This document shows positions 1 through 11,736 of a DNA stretch of 64,000 nucleotides, piece by piece. The notes under the pieces were generated by a model. The model was not told the origin of the DNA. It worked only from the letters and a program-made list of their open reading frames with translations, and searched no databases. How positions within the stretch are numbered: the stretch's first letter is position 1; each line of letters begins with the position of its first letter. Origin of the DNA: Mermis nigrescens (Eukaryota > Nematoda > Enoplea > Mermithida > Mermithidae); contig JAVLUZ010000768.1 of NCBI GenBank assembly GCA_036768485.1, forward strand, positions 1,057,770 to 1,121,769, written 5' to 3'. The position numbers and the translations under genes are program-made.

Positions 1-201
1 CGCTCGCGATTTTCGGCTATTTTCTCTAAAAAAATGTTATCCTAAAGCAAAATTTGATTTTATAGTATTTATTTTATTAAGTTATTTTTTATTCAAATAT
101 TAAAAAAACAGGAAAAAATGAAAAATTACAGAATACAAAATTAAAAAAAATAAAATACAAACAAAAAATAAAATCATAACAAACGAAGCTGCATAAATCA
201 C
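1..201 (-). other. G-alpha intron 4 (partial)
   Basis: AT-rich intron sequence downstream of exon 4. No further G-alpha exon is visible before the window edge. Confidence 0.7.
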
Positions 202-328
202 CAATTGAAACTCGTTCCGCCTGGAATAGGCCGATTTTATGGCCGGCTCGTCCCACAGTTTCGATAGGTAATGGGACAAGAACAAAAATGTATTCATATC
301 CAAGTTATTGTGCGATGAAGTAGGTATC
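202..328 (-). CDS. G-alpha exon 4 (helical domain, LWxDxxI..YxRRxEFQL)
   Basis: 127 nt between a GACTTAG acceptor and a GTGATT donor, ending in phase 0. It encodes the segment ending [21 protein letters not shown], the highly conserved helical-domain block just before the linker to switch I. The remaining exons lie to the left of position 1. Confidence 0.92.
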
Positions 329-3300
329 CTAAGTCATACAACAAAGCAAGGGGATAAAAACATAGATAAATCATAATTAAAGCAAATAACGTAATTAAAT
401 TGCTTCAATTATGTGCTTACTTCCATTCTGATTAACAAGATTTAAGAGGCGAGTTTTTAAACTTTTTAAATTATTTTTAATTTTAATAAAAGCAGACATC
501 AGTTTTTTTATTCTAATTCTTGCAACTTTCTTATAATTACTTTTTCTTCGTCATTATTTCATTTTTCCCCTTTTTTTGCAAACTTTTTAAATTATTTTTG
601 ATTTTAATAAAAACAGACATCAGTTTTTTATTCTAATTCTTGTAACTTTCTTATAATTACTTTTTTCTTCGTCATTTTTTCATTTTTTCTCTTTTTTTGC
701 AATTTTTTTTAATTTTAATAAAAACGGACATCAGTTTTTATTCTAATTTTCTAATTGTTGCAAGTTTCTTATAATTACTTTTTTCTTCTTCATTTTTTCA
801 TTTTTTTCTCTTTTTTGCACATTTTTCGGCCGCGTTCTTTTATAATACATACTTTTAGCTCATGCTTTTGGTAGAGCTTGAAGATATATAAGAAGCTTTC
901 AAACTAAACCCGGCGGGCAAAATTCAAAAATTTTCGGGCGACTTAAGTAGTTTTTTTCGACTATTATTTTTCTCAGATTTACATAATGCAAATCCAAAAG
1001 ACATGCATGCGTGGCTTTGAAGGTATGCATCTTTCAAAATGGAAAAAAGGCAAATTTTCTGGAAAAATTCAGGTAAGATGAAGTCCAAAAAATTTATAAA
1101 AATCTAATATTTTCTGAAAAGGCGCTTGAAAATGATCAGAAATGGTAAATTAAGATAGGTTTACAGTATTTCTAGTATTTATACCAGTTCTCAAGATAAT
1201 TTTGGCTCAAAAAAACTGTGGCTGACCGGCCATGCTGTGCATCCAAACATGTTCTTGGGGGGAATTTGAGAGAGGGGAGTTTAACCCCCTGCAGAATGTC
1301 GCTGATCTCCATAAAATGGCTGCGACCCCTTCGCCAGAATTGTTGATTTTTTTGGAAACATTGTGAAACGTGTGCTTTTGTAAATGGTTTTAGCTCATTT
1401 GTGGCTCAAAAGTCTCAAATTTACGGCGCTTCGCGCCATATACACATTTTTTTGACTAAACTTCGTTCAATTATCTCGATTTTTTTCAAATTTTTCTATG
1501 ATTCTATGTCTACAAAGAACGAGCATTGTCCGAAACGTCTAAGAACAGTGTTTTTCACGTGTACCCGACTTTTGAAAATTTTTGGGCCTGATCCCCTACC
1601 GGAATTCCCATGCTTTACAAGCACGTGTGCATCTATGACATAAAATAACAGAATTTTTCCAATAACATTAATCTTTCTAATTTTTGTTTTGACAATTATG
1701 CACCTAACTTCAAAATTTAATTTCAAGACGATAATTCGTAGAATGCGAATAATTAATTTGCTTATCGTTCGATGTGATAAGTGCGAATTTTTTGAATTTG
1801 GAACTAATGTATTTGATAAATCAAATTTCAATTTAAAACTAATCGACCTTAGATGAATCAGTGCAATTTAATAACGAGTAGCATTTATGTACATACATGT
1901 ACATACAACGCACGTAAGACAAACATAGAAAATTAATAATCAACTATGTAGCGACAGGCACGTAGCTGTGGGGGAAATGGGGGGTCCGGACCTCCCCCAA
2001 AATTCAGAAAAAACCGGAAAAATAGGACTTTTCACACGTTATTTTGTGCTATTTTTGGTTTAGATCCCCCCAATTGGTGTTGCCCCCCCCAAAAATAGGA
2101 GGGCCAGCTACGTGCCTGTGTAGCGATCGAATTAATCAGCAGTGAACAATTCGCTAATCAGTCATCCTGCTGATTGGACGATTAAGTACCTATATCTACC
2201 ATATATTTGTGAAAGCGTGTTTGTATGTCCGGGGTTGGCTCCGGCCCCATAACATTTGGTGGGCTGATCTTTTGGTCCGAGCTCGGCCTACCGGCTGGGA
2301 GTGTAGTAGCGACATTTGAATTTCACCAACCCCACACATGCGCCCTGTACAGGGGTAAAACAGGAGGCGTCCCTATGCTTAATCATGGCCGATTTCGGGA
2401 CATGGCCGATTTTTTCGCCAAATTTCGAAAATCGAATAAATTCAGTTTACACTATTTCCGGGTTACGGTACTTTTGCCGCTGCGTGCGTTATAACATAGG
2501 ATCGGACGTAATATAGCCTACATAATGATACAAAATGGGCAACGCTATGCGGTGCAATGATGTGATATAAGATAGCCTGTCTGGGCCATAACATGCAGTG
2601 ATATAAGATAGGAGATACCCTCTGCTATAACATATGAGTGATATAAGATATCACGTGATATATGACACCCTTTGCTACAACAGACAAAAAATTTTTAAAA
2701 CATCAAAAATATGGTTTGACCAAAAAAATTTTTCCAAAACATCCCAAAACATCAAAAATATGGGGTTGACCAAAAAATTTCCAGAACATCCCAAAACATC
2801 AAAAATATGATTTTGGCTAAAGAATTTTCAAAAATATTCTGTAACGTCAAAAATATGGATTTGATCAGAAAAATCGTTGACAACAAAGCATTTAAAAAAT
2901 CCAAAAAATAAAATATGGCTTTAACCAACAATTTTTTTTAGAAATATCCCAAAAAAATCAAAAGTCCCGAAAAATAAAAGATGCAAGAGACATCTCAATT
3001 CCGTATAGCTATCAGGCCTAAGTTCAGCCCGGGCAACGCCGGGTAGCTCAGCTAGTTACTTATATTATCAAATTGTTTATTTCGAAACGGCCGGTGAAAT
3101 AAATTAATTAATCCAAAAAGTAAAATGAACGACTCTTTCTCAATTAAGTAATTTTCGTTAATAAATGAATTAATAAAAATTGAACGACTCTTAATTATTC
3201 TATTTCAAGCGATTTCGTCATTTTCAATAAATCGAAGTAAGGAAATTTTTACTTGTTTAAATAATTGGCGTATTCGGCGCTATTTTTGTCCGACCAATTA

Positions 3301-6019
3301 ATATTAAACCTTTCTCTGGCCTGAACCAATATTCTCATGGCGTTTATACAATTGTGGTAAATGAGTTGTCTAGAAAGTTAAACGAACTTTTTTAGTCAAG
3401 GCAGAATATGAAAAAAAGTGGCGGAAAAGTCAAAAAGTGGCAAAAAAATAATCAAAAAGTCAAAAAGTGGCGCAAATTTGGTGGTGGAAAAAACACAATT
3501 TTTCGACGTTTCCCACAGAACTCCATTCATTAATCTCGAACAATCGGTAGAAAACCAAAAAAAACTTAAAATTTAATTAAGGGGGTCTGTGGAACTCTAG
3601 GTAAGTCTTTCTATTTACGAAGAGCCGCCAGACCTTCAGACTCGTGCATGTAACAGGAAGGAATAAAAGAATCCCCTCATCCAAAGTTGGTCCTCTCCCG
3701 ATTCTCCCCAAAGTTTCGTACCCTCATTCTCCCCAGTCATAAAAAATTTTTTACCCCCTTTTTTTGCGAAAAACTTGCGTTTTTTGTCATTTTTAGTACT
3801 CTTTTTGCCAATTTTGACCAAAAATTAGAGCGAATTAACCTTTCCCCTTCGAATGACCAAAAAACAACAAATACCACAAAAATTAACTTAAATATTACTA
3901 AATTAACAAGCCATAACAAATAACTGAGTCTAGTATGCAAACGGAAACGGGATTTGCAGTCAAAGACGGACATTTTTCCCATTCATTAATACAATTCCTA
4001 GAATTTTCGGCAGAAAATGCTCTTTTTACCGCTTTTTTACAATTTTTAAGCCAGGAATAGGCTCTCCAGCTTTCAAAGCTAAGTAAAGCCCATCACAATG
4101 AGTAAGAACCCCTTCAAAATTTTCAGGTTCTTGCATGCCTGTATTAAACTCATTTGTCTGCTCGGCATACTACTTAGACAGACCACATACAGACTATAAA
4201 CCAAAGAAAGATATAAAAGAGTAAAAAAGAATTAAAACATCTTAGATGAATTTGATTTTTGAGCAAATTTGAGCAAAAATCAAGCAATAACTGTTTTTTT
4301 CTGTCCGCGATTGTAAATCGAAATACTTTAAGTTAGCAAGAGTAAACAAACAATGTACAGAAAAGCGTAATTCGATTAAATAAGCGCAGACTGTACATAA
4401 GATGAAAAAATTTTCTTTATTCCAATTTTAACTATCGTTTACTGCCGTGAAGAAAACTAGAAATTTTATGAAATGAAAATTTGTGTAAACAAAGCACCAA
4501 AAGATAACTTTTGATAAATATATTTCAACTCTACTTTATCGATTTTTTCCTATAATTTTTTTCTCAAACGCTCACAACTTTAATCAAAAAACAATTTTAC
4601 ACTTTATATGAATCTGAAATAACACGGAAACAATAAAAATAAATACTTAAATTGTCGAGCTTCCTCGACTGAAAATTCGCCCTTGCCATGAATAATAATC
4701 ATTTGCTTTAAAAACGTAGATTTGCCCGACTCACCGCTACCGAGTAGCAGAACCTTAATCTGAAAAAAATGCAAAAACTTCTGAGAACTAAATAAATTAA
4801 GTCATGCTTCATCGACTACGCTTATTAAAAAATTAGGTAGGTAGTAAAAGCTAAATCCAATATTATAAAACGCATGCCAAAAAATGAATTGTAAGAAAGA
4901 AGGCAGATGTAAAAAGATAAGATGAATATCAAAATTAAAGGTAGAAGAATGATTAAGAAATCGAGGACGCCTAAATTCAGCAATTTCTCGCGTCTTGGAC
5001 TTCTCTACACCTTATAAAATTCGGTTAGAGCATTGATTCAGCTCCTCGTTCTTGCTTTCATAGCTATTATTTAAAAAACCAAATTTTCTCTTAAATTCAT
5101 CAGAGCCTTTTTCTGATGAACTTGAAAGATTTTTCAGCCTTTTTAAAACAAACACTTTAAATTCATCTTGGTTTTCATTCTATGCAAAATCGACGTTTCA
5201 GCCTTTAATAAAACGTGATTAGGTAAGCTTAGTTAACCCCTAAAACTAGCCGATCCTAATGTACACTTTCTCTGAGCAAATGAAGTGCTGAGCACGTGAC
5301 GTGATTCACAGAATAATATAAAGAAGCAAAGCGAACGGCATAAGCAGGAATATGTGCAACCATGCATGATCTTGGGGGTTAGAGGCTTCACCCCCTCCTG
5401 AAACCGCGATTTTCTCAAACTTTCCAAAACGTCGTAGAAAAGGTGCTTTTTAAGCGTTTTTAATTATTTATTTGCTCACAAGTGTCAAACTTTTGGCGCT
5501 TCGCGCCATATACTCATTTTGTAACTACATTTTGTCAATTTAATCAAATTTTTCTGATTTTTTTAGAAATTTGTTTTTTTTGAATGCGCTAAAGAGATGG
5601 AGCATCGTCATAAACGTCGAAAGACGATATTTCTCACGCATATCCATCCTTTTTTGGCCCAAAAAAGACATTTGAAAATTTCAACCCCTCCCCGGAATTC
5701 CATTGCTATTCTGTGCATACCTATGTGCAACTGCTATTTATTATGTGTGTTAGAGTATATCAACGTGTCCTACCTGATCCGAAATAAAAAAGCTTGCTAC
5801 GAAGGGAAAATCAATAATTTAAACTCTTGGTTCACCGCATCAATGGATTTAATCTGGCGATACTGAAAGCGTCAAAGCGTCATACGTACAAAGACCCCAA
5901 GTTTTTAGCTAACTTACCTGTCGCTTAACGATCTGCTTTTGCTGCTTCAGCTGCTTATCGATTTTTTTGCTTCTTTGGTCGGATTCGGTTTGAAGGCAGC
6001 AAGTCAAACACCCAGCCAT
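202..6019 (-). CDS. G protein alpha subunit, G12/13-like (5' part, four exons, runs off left edge)
   Basis: Complement(join(202..328,3253..3369,4647..4759,5918..6019)) gives 153 residues with open phases throughout. Seen: N-terminal MAGCLTCC with Cys4, Cys7 and Cys8 (likely palmitoylation; no Gly2 for myristoylation); a basic helix containing [10 protein letters not shown]-loop GSGESGKS at residues 41-48 followed by TFLKQM and an IIHG-type stretch; then the helical domain, including [10 protein letters not shown] and the [15 protein letters not shown] segment. Family knowledge: G-alpha subunits bind GTP and relay receptor signals at the plasma membrane; G12/13 members act on RhoGEFs. The KSTFLKQM and RSK.ID spacing favour G12/13 over Gq or Gi. 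An in-frame TAA eight codons upstream supports the start. The P-loop has Ser42 where most family members have Ala or Thr. Switch regions and the C-terminus lie beyond position 1, so the class call is probable, not proven. Confidence 0.93.
459..826. repeat. Tandem repeat, about 121-bp unit x3
   Basis: Three consecutive units start near 459, 581 and 701. Each has AAATTATTTTTAATTTTAAT, then an AGACATCAG core, then a pyrimidine-rich stretch ending in CTTCGTCAT and TTTTTTGC. It lies in intron 3 of the G-alpha gene about 130 bp before exon 4. Confidence 0.85.
1243..1624 (+). mobile_element. Family D hAT-like non-autonomous element
   Basis: About 380 bp with the family D landmarks in order: a CTTGGGGG start, GGCGCTTCGCGCC hairpin motif at 1425, a block related to GCATCGTCAGAAACG, and GAATTCCCATGC near the end. 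Flanks CTGTGCAT and GTGTGCAT match at 7 of 8, a likely 8-bp target duplication. No coding capacity. Confidence 0.65.
1955..2118 (-). mobile_element. Family A hAT-like MITE (CAGGCACGTAGCTGG ends)
   Basis: 164 bp, from CAGGCACGTAGCT to AGCTACGTGCCTG, so the ends are inverted repeats. It is flanked on both sides by TGTAGCGA, a perfect 8-bp target duplication. Internal landmarks are GGTCCGGACC and GGACGGCC-like blocks. Too short for any transposase. It sits in intron 3 of the G-alpha gene. Confidence 0.9.
2559..2683. repeat. Degenerate GTGATATAAGATA tandem repeat
   Basis: Several copies of GTGATATAAGATA or ACGTGATATA spaced 40-50 bp apart, with CTATAACATA-type spacers. Confidence 0.55.
2690..2970. 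repeat. Degenerate tandem repeat, about 55-60-bp unit
   Basis: Five diverging copies built around CATCAAAAATATGG followed by TTGACCAAAAAA. It fills the G-alpha intron before exon 3. Confidence 0.7.
3253..3369 (-). CDS. G-alpha exon 3 (helical domain, helix A)
   Basis: 117 nt between a TTTCTAG acceptor and a GTAAAA donor. Its first base completes the Lys codon left open by exon 2, and its last two bases are completed by exon 4. The translation contains [18 protein letters not shown], matching the helix-A region that follows the P-loop exon in G-alpha proteins. It is too short and too split to show as a long ORF. Confidence 0.9.
3420..4200. other. Intron 2 of G-alpha: decayed element pieces
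   Basis: 3440-3590 resembles a fragment of family E (AAAAACACAATTTTTCGACG). 3640-3760 resembles a family C end (GCATGTAACAGGAAGG). The rest to 4640 is AT-rich with nothing recognised. Confidence 0.45.
4647..4759 (-). CDS. G-alpha exon 2 (P-loop)
   Basis: 113 nt, starting after a TTTTTTTCAG acceptor and ending in phase 2 before GTATTT. It encodes the beta-1 strand, the P-loop GSGESGKS (Lys47 and Ser48 are the phosphate and Mg ligands known for the family) and the start of helix alpha-1. This is the diagnostic exon for the gene. Confidence 0.96.
5361..5723 (+). mobile_element. Family D hAT-like element in G-alpha intron 1
   Basis: About 363 bp, CATGCATGATCTTGGGGG to GTGCATACCTA, flanked by TGTGCAAC on both sides (8 of 8). 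It contains GGCGCTTCGCGCC at 5495 and the GCATCGTC.TAAACGTCG block. No open reading frame of note. Confidence 0.8.
5918..6019 (-). CDS. G-alpha exon 1 (start codon, lipidated N-terminus)
   Basis: 102 nt, 34 codons, ends in phase 0 at a strong donor (CAG|GTAAGTT). It begins with ATG in good context (G at +4), preceded by an in-frame TAA. It encodes the Cys-rich tip and the basic, Gln/Lys-rich N-terminal helix that in this family contacts G-beta and the membrane. Confidence 0.92.
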
Positions 6020-8019
6020 CGCAGGGTGCTTTGAACTCCGTTATTAAATTATTTATTAGACGCAGTACATCAATATAATTTATTGGAAGCAATGCGCCGT
6101 CTTTGTTGCATGCTGCTGTGACAAACGCAGCAAAGCAGACTCAGAATTTATCATAAGTATCCCCTTCAATAACATTTTTAAACCGTCAATTTTTCATTTG
6201 TCACTATATTTTCCTCTGCTTTTTCACTTTTTGGCATCTTTTACTTCTGTTTTTTCAGTTCTTTACTTTTAGCTTCGTTTTACTTTTTCACTTTTACTCT
6301 CAGACGCCGAGAATCAATAAGGCAAAACATCAGCCCAAAATTCTTAATTTATTCATTTATGTAATTTCAGCAATCCTTTCTAATCTCATTTTCAGCGAGT
6401 CAATGAGCTAAATAATCACTCCAATTATATCAAAAAATATTAATGAAATATCAAAACGTAGCCGCCTCGTGCCCTCCCATTTGGAAAATTCAACATCTTA
6501 GGACAACTCCTATTTCCTACTTAGTCATAACTCGAGAGAAAAATCGTAAGTAAACAATAGCCAAAATTTTTGAGGAACGAAAGGAAAAAAATTTTAAAAA
6601 ATTGCAATTATTAATTAATTTTCAGAGTTTAAGAACCTAGCCCTGCAGCTATGTTTTTTCATCATATGAATGTTCAATCTGGGCTTATAGATTTAGTAGG
6701 TAATTATACAATAAACTAATAACGATATAAATGTAAAAATTAAATATAATTTAAAATTATAACTAGTAAATTAATTAAAAAAATATAGGACTAAAAATAA
6801 TCAACTAAATCTTAAACCTTATAAGCCTCTACACCCCTTTTCAACCAAAAACATTTTACCCTGCATATAAATATAACACCTCCGTCTAGGAGTTATACTT
6901 TAATGCATGACACATATACTACTTTTGTTTGAAATAGAATGAACAGCTTATTTGCTTTTAAAATTGAATAAGTACACCTAAATTCTGACTAAACGTAAAA
7001 ACCAGCTCGAAAGAAACTGTTTACTTCCATTTGAAATTTAAAGGGTGGTTTGGGAGATAGCGAATCATTAAAAAGATGTACTTATACTTAACCAAAAGCA
7101 GATACCAATTGCGTTTTTGAATAATAAATTTTGACTTAGCATTCAGACTTAAAAAAAACCCAGGTCAGTCGTTCATTACTGACATTTTTTTATTTCTCTA
7201 CCTCCAAAATTTTTGCTGTCAGGTAGCTCTATAGCTTCAAGTCTAGGATACCCAATATTACATCGCAAGATTAGTTAACTATAGTAGTCTATTTCACGAA
7301 ATCTTGCGCATGGATTACTTCTGTGAAGCAACGTAAACCGATTACCAGCGCGGCAAAAACTGGAGCACGAATTACGATTTTGCGCATAGCTATTTAAAAC
7401 ATGTGAAGTTTTACAATAAAAAACTGTTTTACAGTAGGCTGCTAAAACCCACTTTTGTAGCCATTACCTTGAGCGCTAAAAATTGATTTCTATACACAAG
7501 GTTGCGTGAAATAGGCTGAAATAAAGCACGCCTTGAAGCACATTTTCTCTTTAAATATCATTTGTCATTAATATTCTTCACGATATAATTGTCAGCTTTT
7601 TGACAAGCGTACACTTTACACTTTCTGTTTACAGTGTAAACCAGCAAAAAGCCCGCATTCGACGAACGCAAGATCAATAATTTATTCTAGAATTTAATTA
7701 TACTCCCGCATCTAAATCGTTTGCACAATAACCATGGTCTAAAATGCACGAACCGAACCGGATAAAGTTGTACATGTTCGGAAAAATGAATCGCAATATA
7801 TCGACAATCAGCTATCACGCTATTTGTTTACGGTAATACGTAGGTGATACGCGAAATTTTTTTTCGGTGGCGCGTTATTTACATTTAGCACAACGTTGCT
7901 TATTTATTGCGAAAATAATATTTCAATATTTTTTAACAAATTTTTACGATTAAAGGGCCCTCTTAAAAATGAACAGCGTTGGAAAGGTATATACTAGCCC
8001 AAACGAGAATGGTGGTTTG
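6020..8019. other. Intergenic, 5' flank of the G-alpha gene
   Basis: About 2 kb of AT-rich, mostly single-copy-looking sequence upstream of the G-alpha start. I see no coding exon or mobile element. The promoter of the G-alpha gene should lie here, but no core element can be assigned with confidence. Confidence 0.5.
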
Positions 8020-8189
8020 CAGGCACGTATCTCTGCGGGGAACGGAGGGTTCGGACCCCTAAAATTCGGGAAAATCGTAAAATATGACTTTTTAAAGATT
8101 ATTTTGTGCTATTTTTGGCCTTTTTGGGCTTAGTCCCCCCAAACATTGGTGTTGGTCCCCCCAAAATAGGACGGCCAGCTACGTGCCTG
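8020..8189 (-). mobile_element. Family A hAT-like MITE
   Basis: 170 bp, CAGGCACGTATCTCTG to CCAGCTACGTGCCTG. The internal order matches the other copies. The 8-bp flanks do not match convincingly, so its target duplication is decayed or the ends are slightly off. Confidence 0.8.
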
Positions 8190-8543
8190 TTTGAGAGCAC
8201 TAAAATTTTATTCACAACAGACCTCAAAATAACAGAGAACAGCTAGAAAAATACGAAACGTGACGAGAAATTTAAAATACAAATCAAAGATGACTCTTAT
8301 TCTATAGGTCCTAACAACTGTCCATTTTTCCTTATTACTTTTTCCTTTTAACGTTGTTTTTAATGTATCAATGATTTACTTTAAAAGAAACGCAGTGACA
8401 AGCAAAAAGATGGCATAAGGCAGAAATGGTTCGGTTTTAAAGTTACAGGCTACAGACGTATGTAAAAATACGACTATGGTAATAAGCATTATTCGAAGGA
8501 ATTGCTTATATAAATAAACTCTTAAATTTTCAGTACTTACTTC

Positions 8544-10286
8544 CAGTGATCGTACGGGGTCAGATTTTCACCCCGGATCGGGGGGTCGGGGTCGGGGATG
8601 AAAAACCCCGGTTTTCGGGGCCGGGGTCGGGGTCGGGTTGAAGATTAACAATTAACATTGCATGATTACATACCAATTTGAAAAGGATTAAAACGATACC
8701 TTCACTTGTTTGTAGAGCATACTAATAAAGGTGGTTATGTTCAACATTTTATTTTCATTCCAAGTTCAAGCATGGTTTTAGCAATTTAGCATTACTTTCA
8801 ATTTTAATCACTAATCGCTCTCGCTTTTCCGTATTTTTCCACACTTTTTTCATAACGGTTTTCTATGGCGCACTGATTGTAGAGGAGCCAATGGCGCGAA
8901 GCGCCGGAAATTTTCGAAATTTTTACCGTTTTCATGTAGAATTTACGTCTTTTTATTGACAAACAGTTCGGAAATCATAAGTGTCGCAAAGCATCAAGAA
9001 ATTCAGTCATATTTTACCGTCCTAAGACAATAATCGGCGGTGCTAAGCGCAGAGAAATTTTGACGTTTTTACTCTTTAAACTCAATTTATACCGCTTAAA
9101 TCAAACAGAGCAGATAAACTATGTAATTGCGGCGCGAAGCGCCAAAAATTTTTAAAAATTTCTAATCATTTTACCTTTTCTGTCCTCCTAAAAATCTCTT
9201 TCAACATGTAGAACGAGATTGTACGACTGGGGTCTGGGGTGGCGCGCTCAAGCGCCACCAGCGAGGTCCAGAGCAGAACCCTCGAAAATTTTGTAAAAAA
9301 GCACTCTAATTTTTAATTAGTAAAGTTAAAATTTTTCGCAAATTAGCAAAATCTCGGTTCTGAATTAAGTCCAAAAAAAAACTTAAAATTGATGAACACC
9401 TACACTGCACAAAACTTCTGAGCTGAAATGCGTTTTTCGACCTCTGCTAAGTATATAGCGCAGCAAGGGATCGCAACCAATAAGTCATTGAAAGATGTAT
9501 CAATGAGAATTTTGTTCTTACCATTTTCAGGCCCATTTGTGGCCTTCTCATTAACTAGTTCAGAAAACAGAAAATGCGCAGAAACACAAGAAAATTTGGC
9601 CTTTCCTTTCATTTAAAATAGATTTATGTGTCCTTGTAAAGAAAGATAAACAAAGCAGAGAATAGATAAATTGGTACGCATACATTTTCGCACTTTTACT
9701 ATTATGTTCAACAAGCATGTGCAGTTTCATTCAATGAACTAATAGTGCATTAAATCACTAAAGTGCTGCGAAGCGCTGGATTATTTTAACAGATTCAAGC
9801 TTTTAAATTCATTGTATCTATATAACAATAAATAATAATGACTCGGCGCGAAGCGCCGAAAAATTTGACGTTTGTGCCTTTTTAAACTCAATGTTCTGGA
9901 CACATTGCGCCAGAAAAATCAACATAATTTCTGAAAAATTCCGGGGGGCATGTGCCTCCATCCCCCCGGCTACGCCTGTGATTCTGCAGTAATTTCGGCG
10001 CACTTCATAATGGAAAATTTGCGGACATGTATGACTTTTCATGAAATATTGCGAGTGTCGAGTTTAACATATTAATTTTGCTGGTGAATGAATCGTCCTT
10101 GTTCCGAATTTATTTGCTATTTATACAATTCTTCTAAGTACCAACAAATAAAATGCTATTTCACCCCCGAAAAAAAGGTTCAACCCCGACTCGAAAAATC
10201 ATGCCCCCGGTCGGGGGTCGGGGTCGGGGTTTAGGCCGGGGTTTTTCGGGGTCGGGGTCGGGGTCGGGGTCCCCGTACGATCACTG
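8544..10286. mobile_element. 1.74-kb hAT-like element with GGGGTC-rich ends
   Basis: Inverted ends CAGTGATCGTACGGGG and CCCCGTACGATCACTG (16 of 16), flanked by perfect 8-bp duplications CTTACTTC at 8536-8543 and 10287-10294. Just inside each end are short GGGGTC / GGGTCGGG tandem runs (8579-8633 and 10208-10271). The interior has three GGCGCGAAGCGCC motifs (near 8893, 9131, 9845), no long ORF and no transposase motif. Non-autonomous. It shares the terminal block AGTGATCG with the element at 42507. Confidence 0.92.
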
Positions 10287-10444
10287 CTTACTTCCCTTAC
10301 ACAGATAATTGACTTAAAATGTCTCAAAAGATGCAAAACGCCTAGAAGCAAAAAAATAAGAAGAGCGTAGAACAAATACTTCAATGCAAGCAACCAGTGA
10401 ATAGATTTCGCGAATTATCATGGAGTTCCATAGCTAGGTCTTTC

Positions 10445-10622
10445 CAGGCACGTATCTCTGGGGAAAGGGGGCGTTCGGACCCCCCCCCCCAAAAAAAAAT
10501 TCAGAAAAATCGGAAAAAGGACTTTTTAAACGCTATTTTCTGCTACTTTTGGCCTTTTGGGGCTTAGTCCCCCAAAAATTGGTGTTAGTCCTCTAAAAAT
10601 AGGACAGCCAGCTACGCACCTG
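10445..10622 (-). mobile_element. Family A hAT-like MITE
   Basis: 178 bp, CAGGCACGTATCTCTGG to CAGCTACGCACCTG. Flanks GGTCTTTC and GGTTTGAC match at 5 of 8 (diverged duplication). It includes a C10A9 homopolymer junction at 10481-10499. Confidence 0.8.
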
Positions 10623-11076
10623 GGTTTGACAAAATCTACGTTTATATTCTTTTTTGATCGGATAATTCTTTCCTGAATTATTTTTTATAGTTCCAACATC
10701 TCGGAATCAGCGCTCTGCACACTACAAATGACAATCTACGATTTTACACGTTGCAGCGGAACCAAAATCAATATCCGATCATGCATCATCCCCTGACTTA
10801 ATGAAAGCAAATCCATTTATTTTTTATTTATTATGCATAACAAGTGCCAGTCAGTTTAAACTAGAAGTGCTTTTGTAAAGTAAGTCAGACGCTTTACAAA
10901 TATGATAAGAATAAAAGACGCATTTGCGTCATTCTAAGTCCAAATGGAAAGAGGATATAAATTCATTTTGCAGTTCTAGTTCTTAATACGATTATAGAAG
11001 TGATTGACCTTTTTTAAAAACGGTGACAAAAAACCCTCTAAATTTGGGTAAGCGGTACGGACTCTCAGTGGGGATG

Positions 11077-11301
11077 CATACGTGTAACGGCTCAAAAAGT
11101 AAGGTGGAGGATCCCTGGCCATTTTTTGAGGAAATGGGGCAAACGACTTCCAATTTTGGGCCGAAACTAGCAAAAAGCGTCTAAAAATGGCCAAAAAACG
11201 TAAATTTCTACCAAACATAGGATTCAAAAATTTTTGGACATTGGGGATAAGGGACGACCAACTTTAAGTGAACTATCCCCCATCCCCCTGTTACGCGTAT
11301 G
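11077..11301. mobile_element. Family C hAT-like element
   Basis: CATACGTGTAACGGCTC at one end and CTGTTACGCGTATG at the other. Inside are the family landmarks GGCCATTTTT, a CCAATTTTTGG-like block and GGGGGATGGGG-type runs. No matching 8-bp flanks seen at this copy. Confidence 0.7.
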
Positions 11302-11736
11302 AGAAACACCCCATTTTTCGGTACCCTGCTTCCTAAATATATAAATAATCATAGGAGCAAATACCGAACGATTAGCATGGATAAGTAAATCCTATATAGC
11401 ACGGAAAACTAACGAAATCACAGAAAGCGTCGTTCAATGTGTACATAAATACAATGATGTAGCTTAAAAACACTATATTCTAAGCTACACACTAACGCAG
11501 CCGCAAAAATAAGAAAATATGTGCTATGGAAGCAATAGCTTTCGTCTATGATTCGAAGTTGATGATAAAGAACCACCAGTGGACAATCAGTGATTTGTTA
11601 ACGACGAATATAACCATTATTCTCAACATCTCAAATACGGTTTCTCAAATACGGTTTTAAACGCAATAAAGCTAAACAAATCTTTAATCGAACTTATATA
11701 ATGTAGCTTAATAGCGTTTCATTGAGTCTTTAGCAT

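Noticed and set aside
6020..8019. Additional gene between the two genes
   Set aside because: No ORF, conserved block or splice-linked coding segments found in any frame by eye.
8544..10286. Autonomous hAT transposon
   Set aside because: No ORF longer than about 70 codons and no transposase motif. Classed as non-autonomous.
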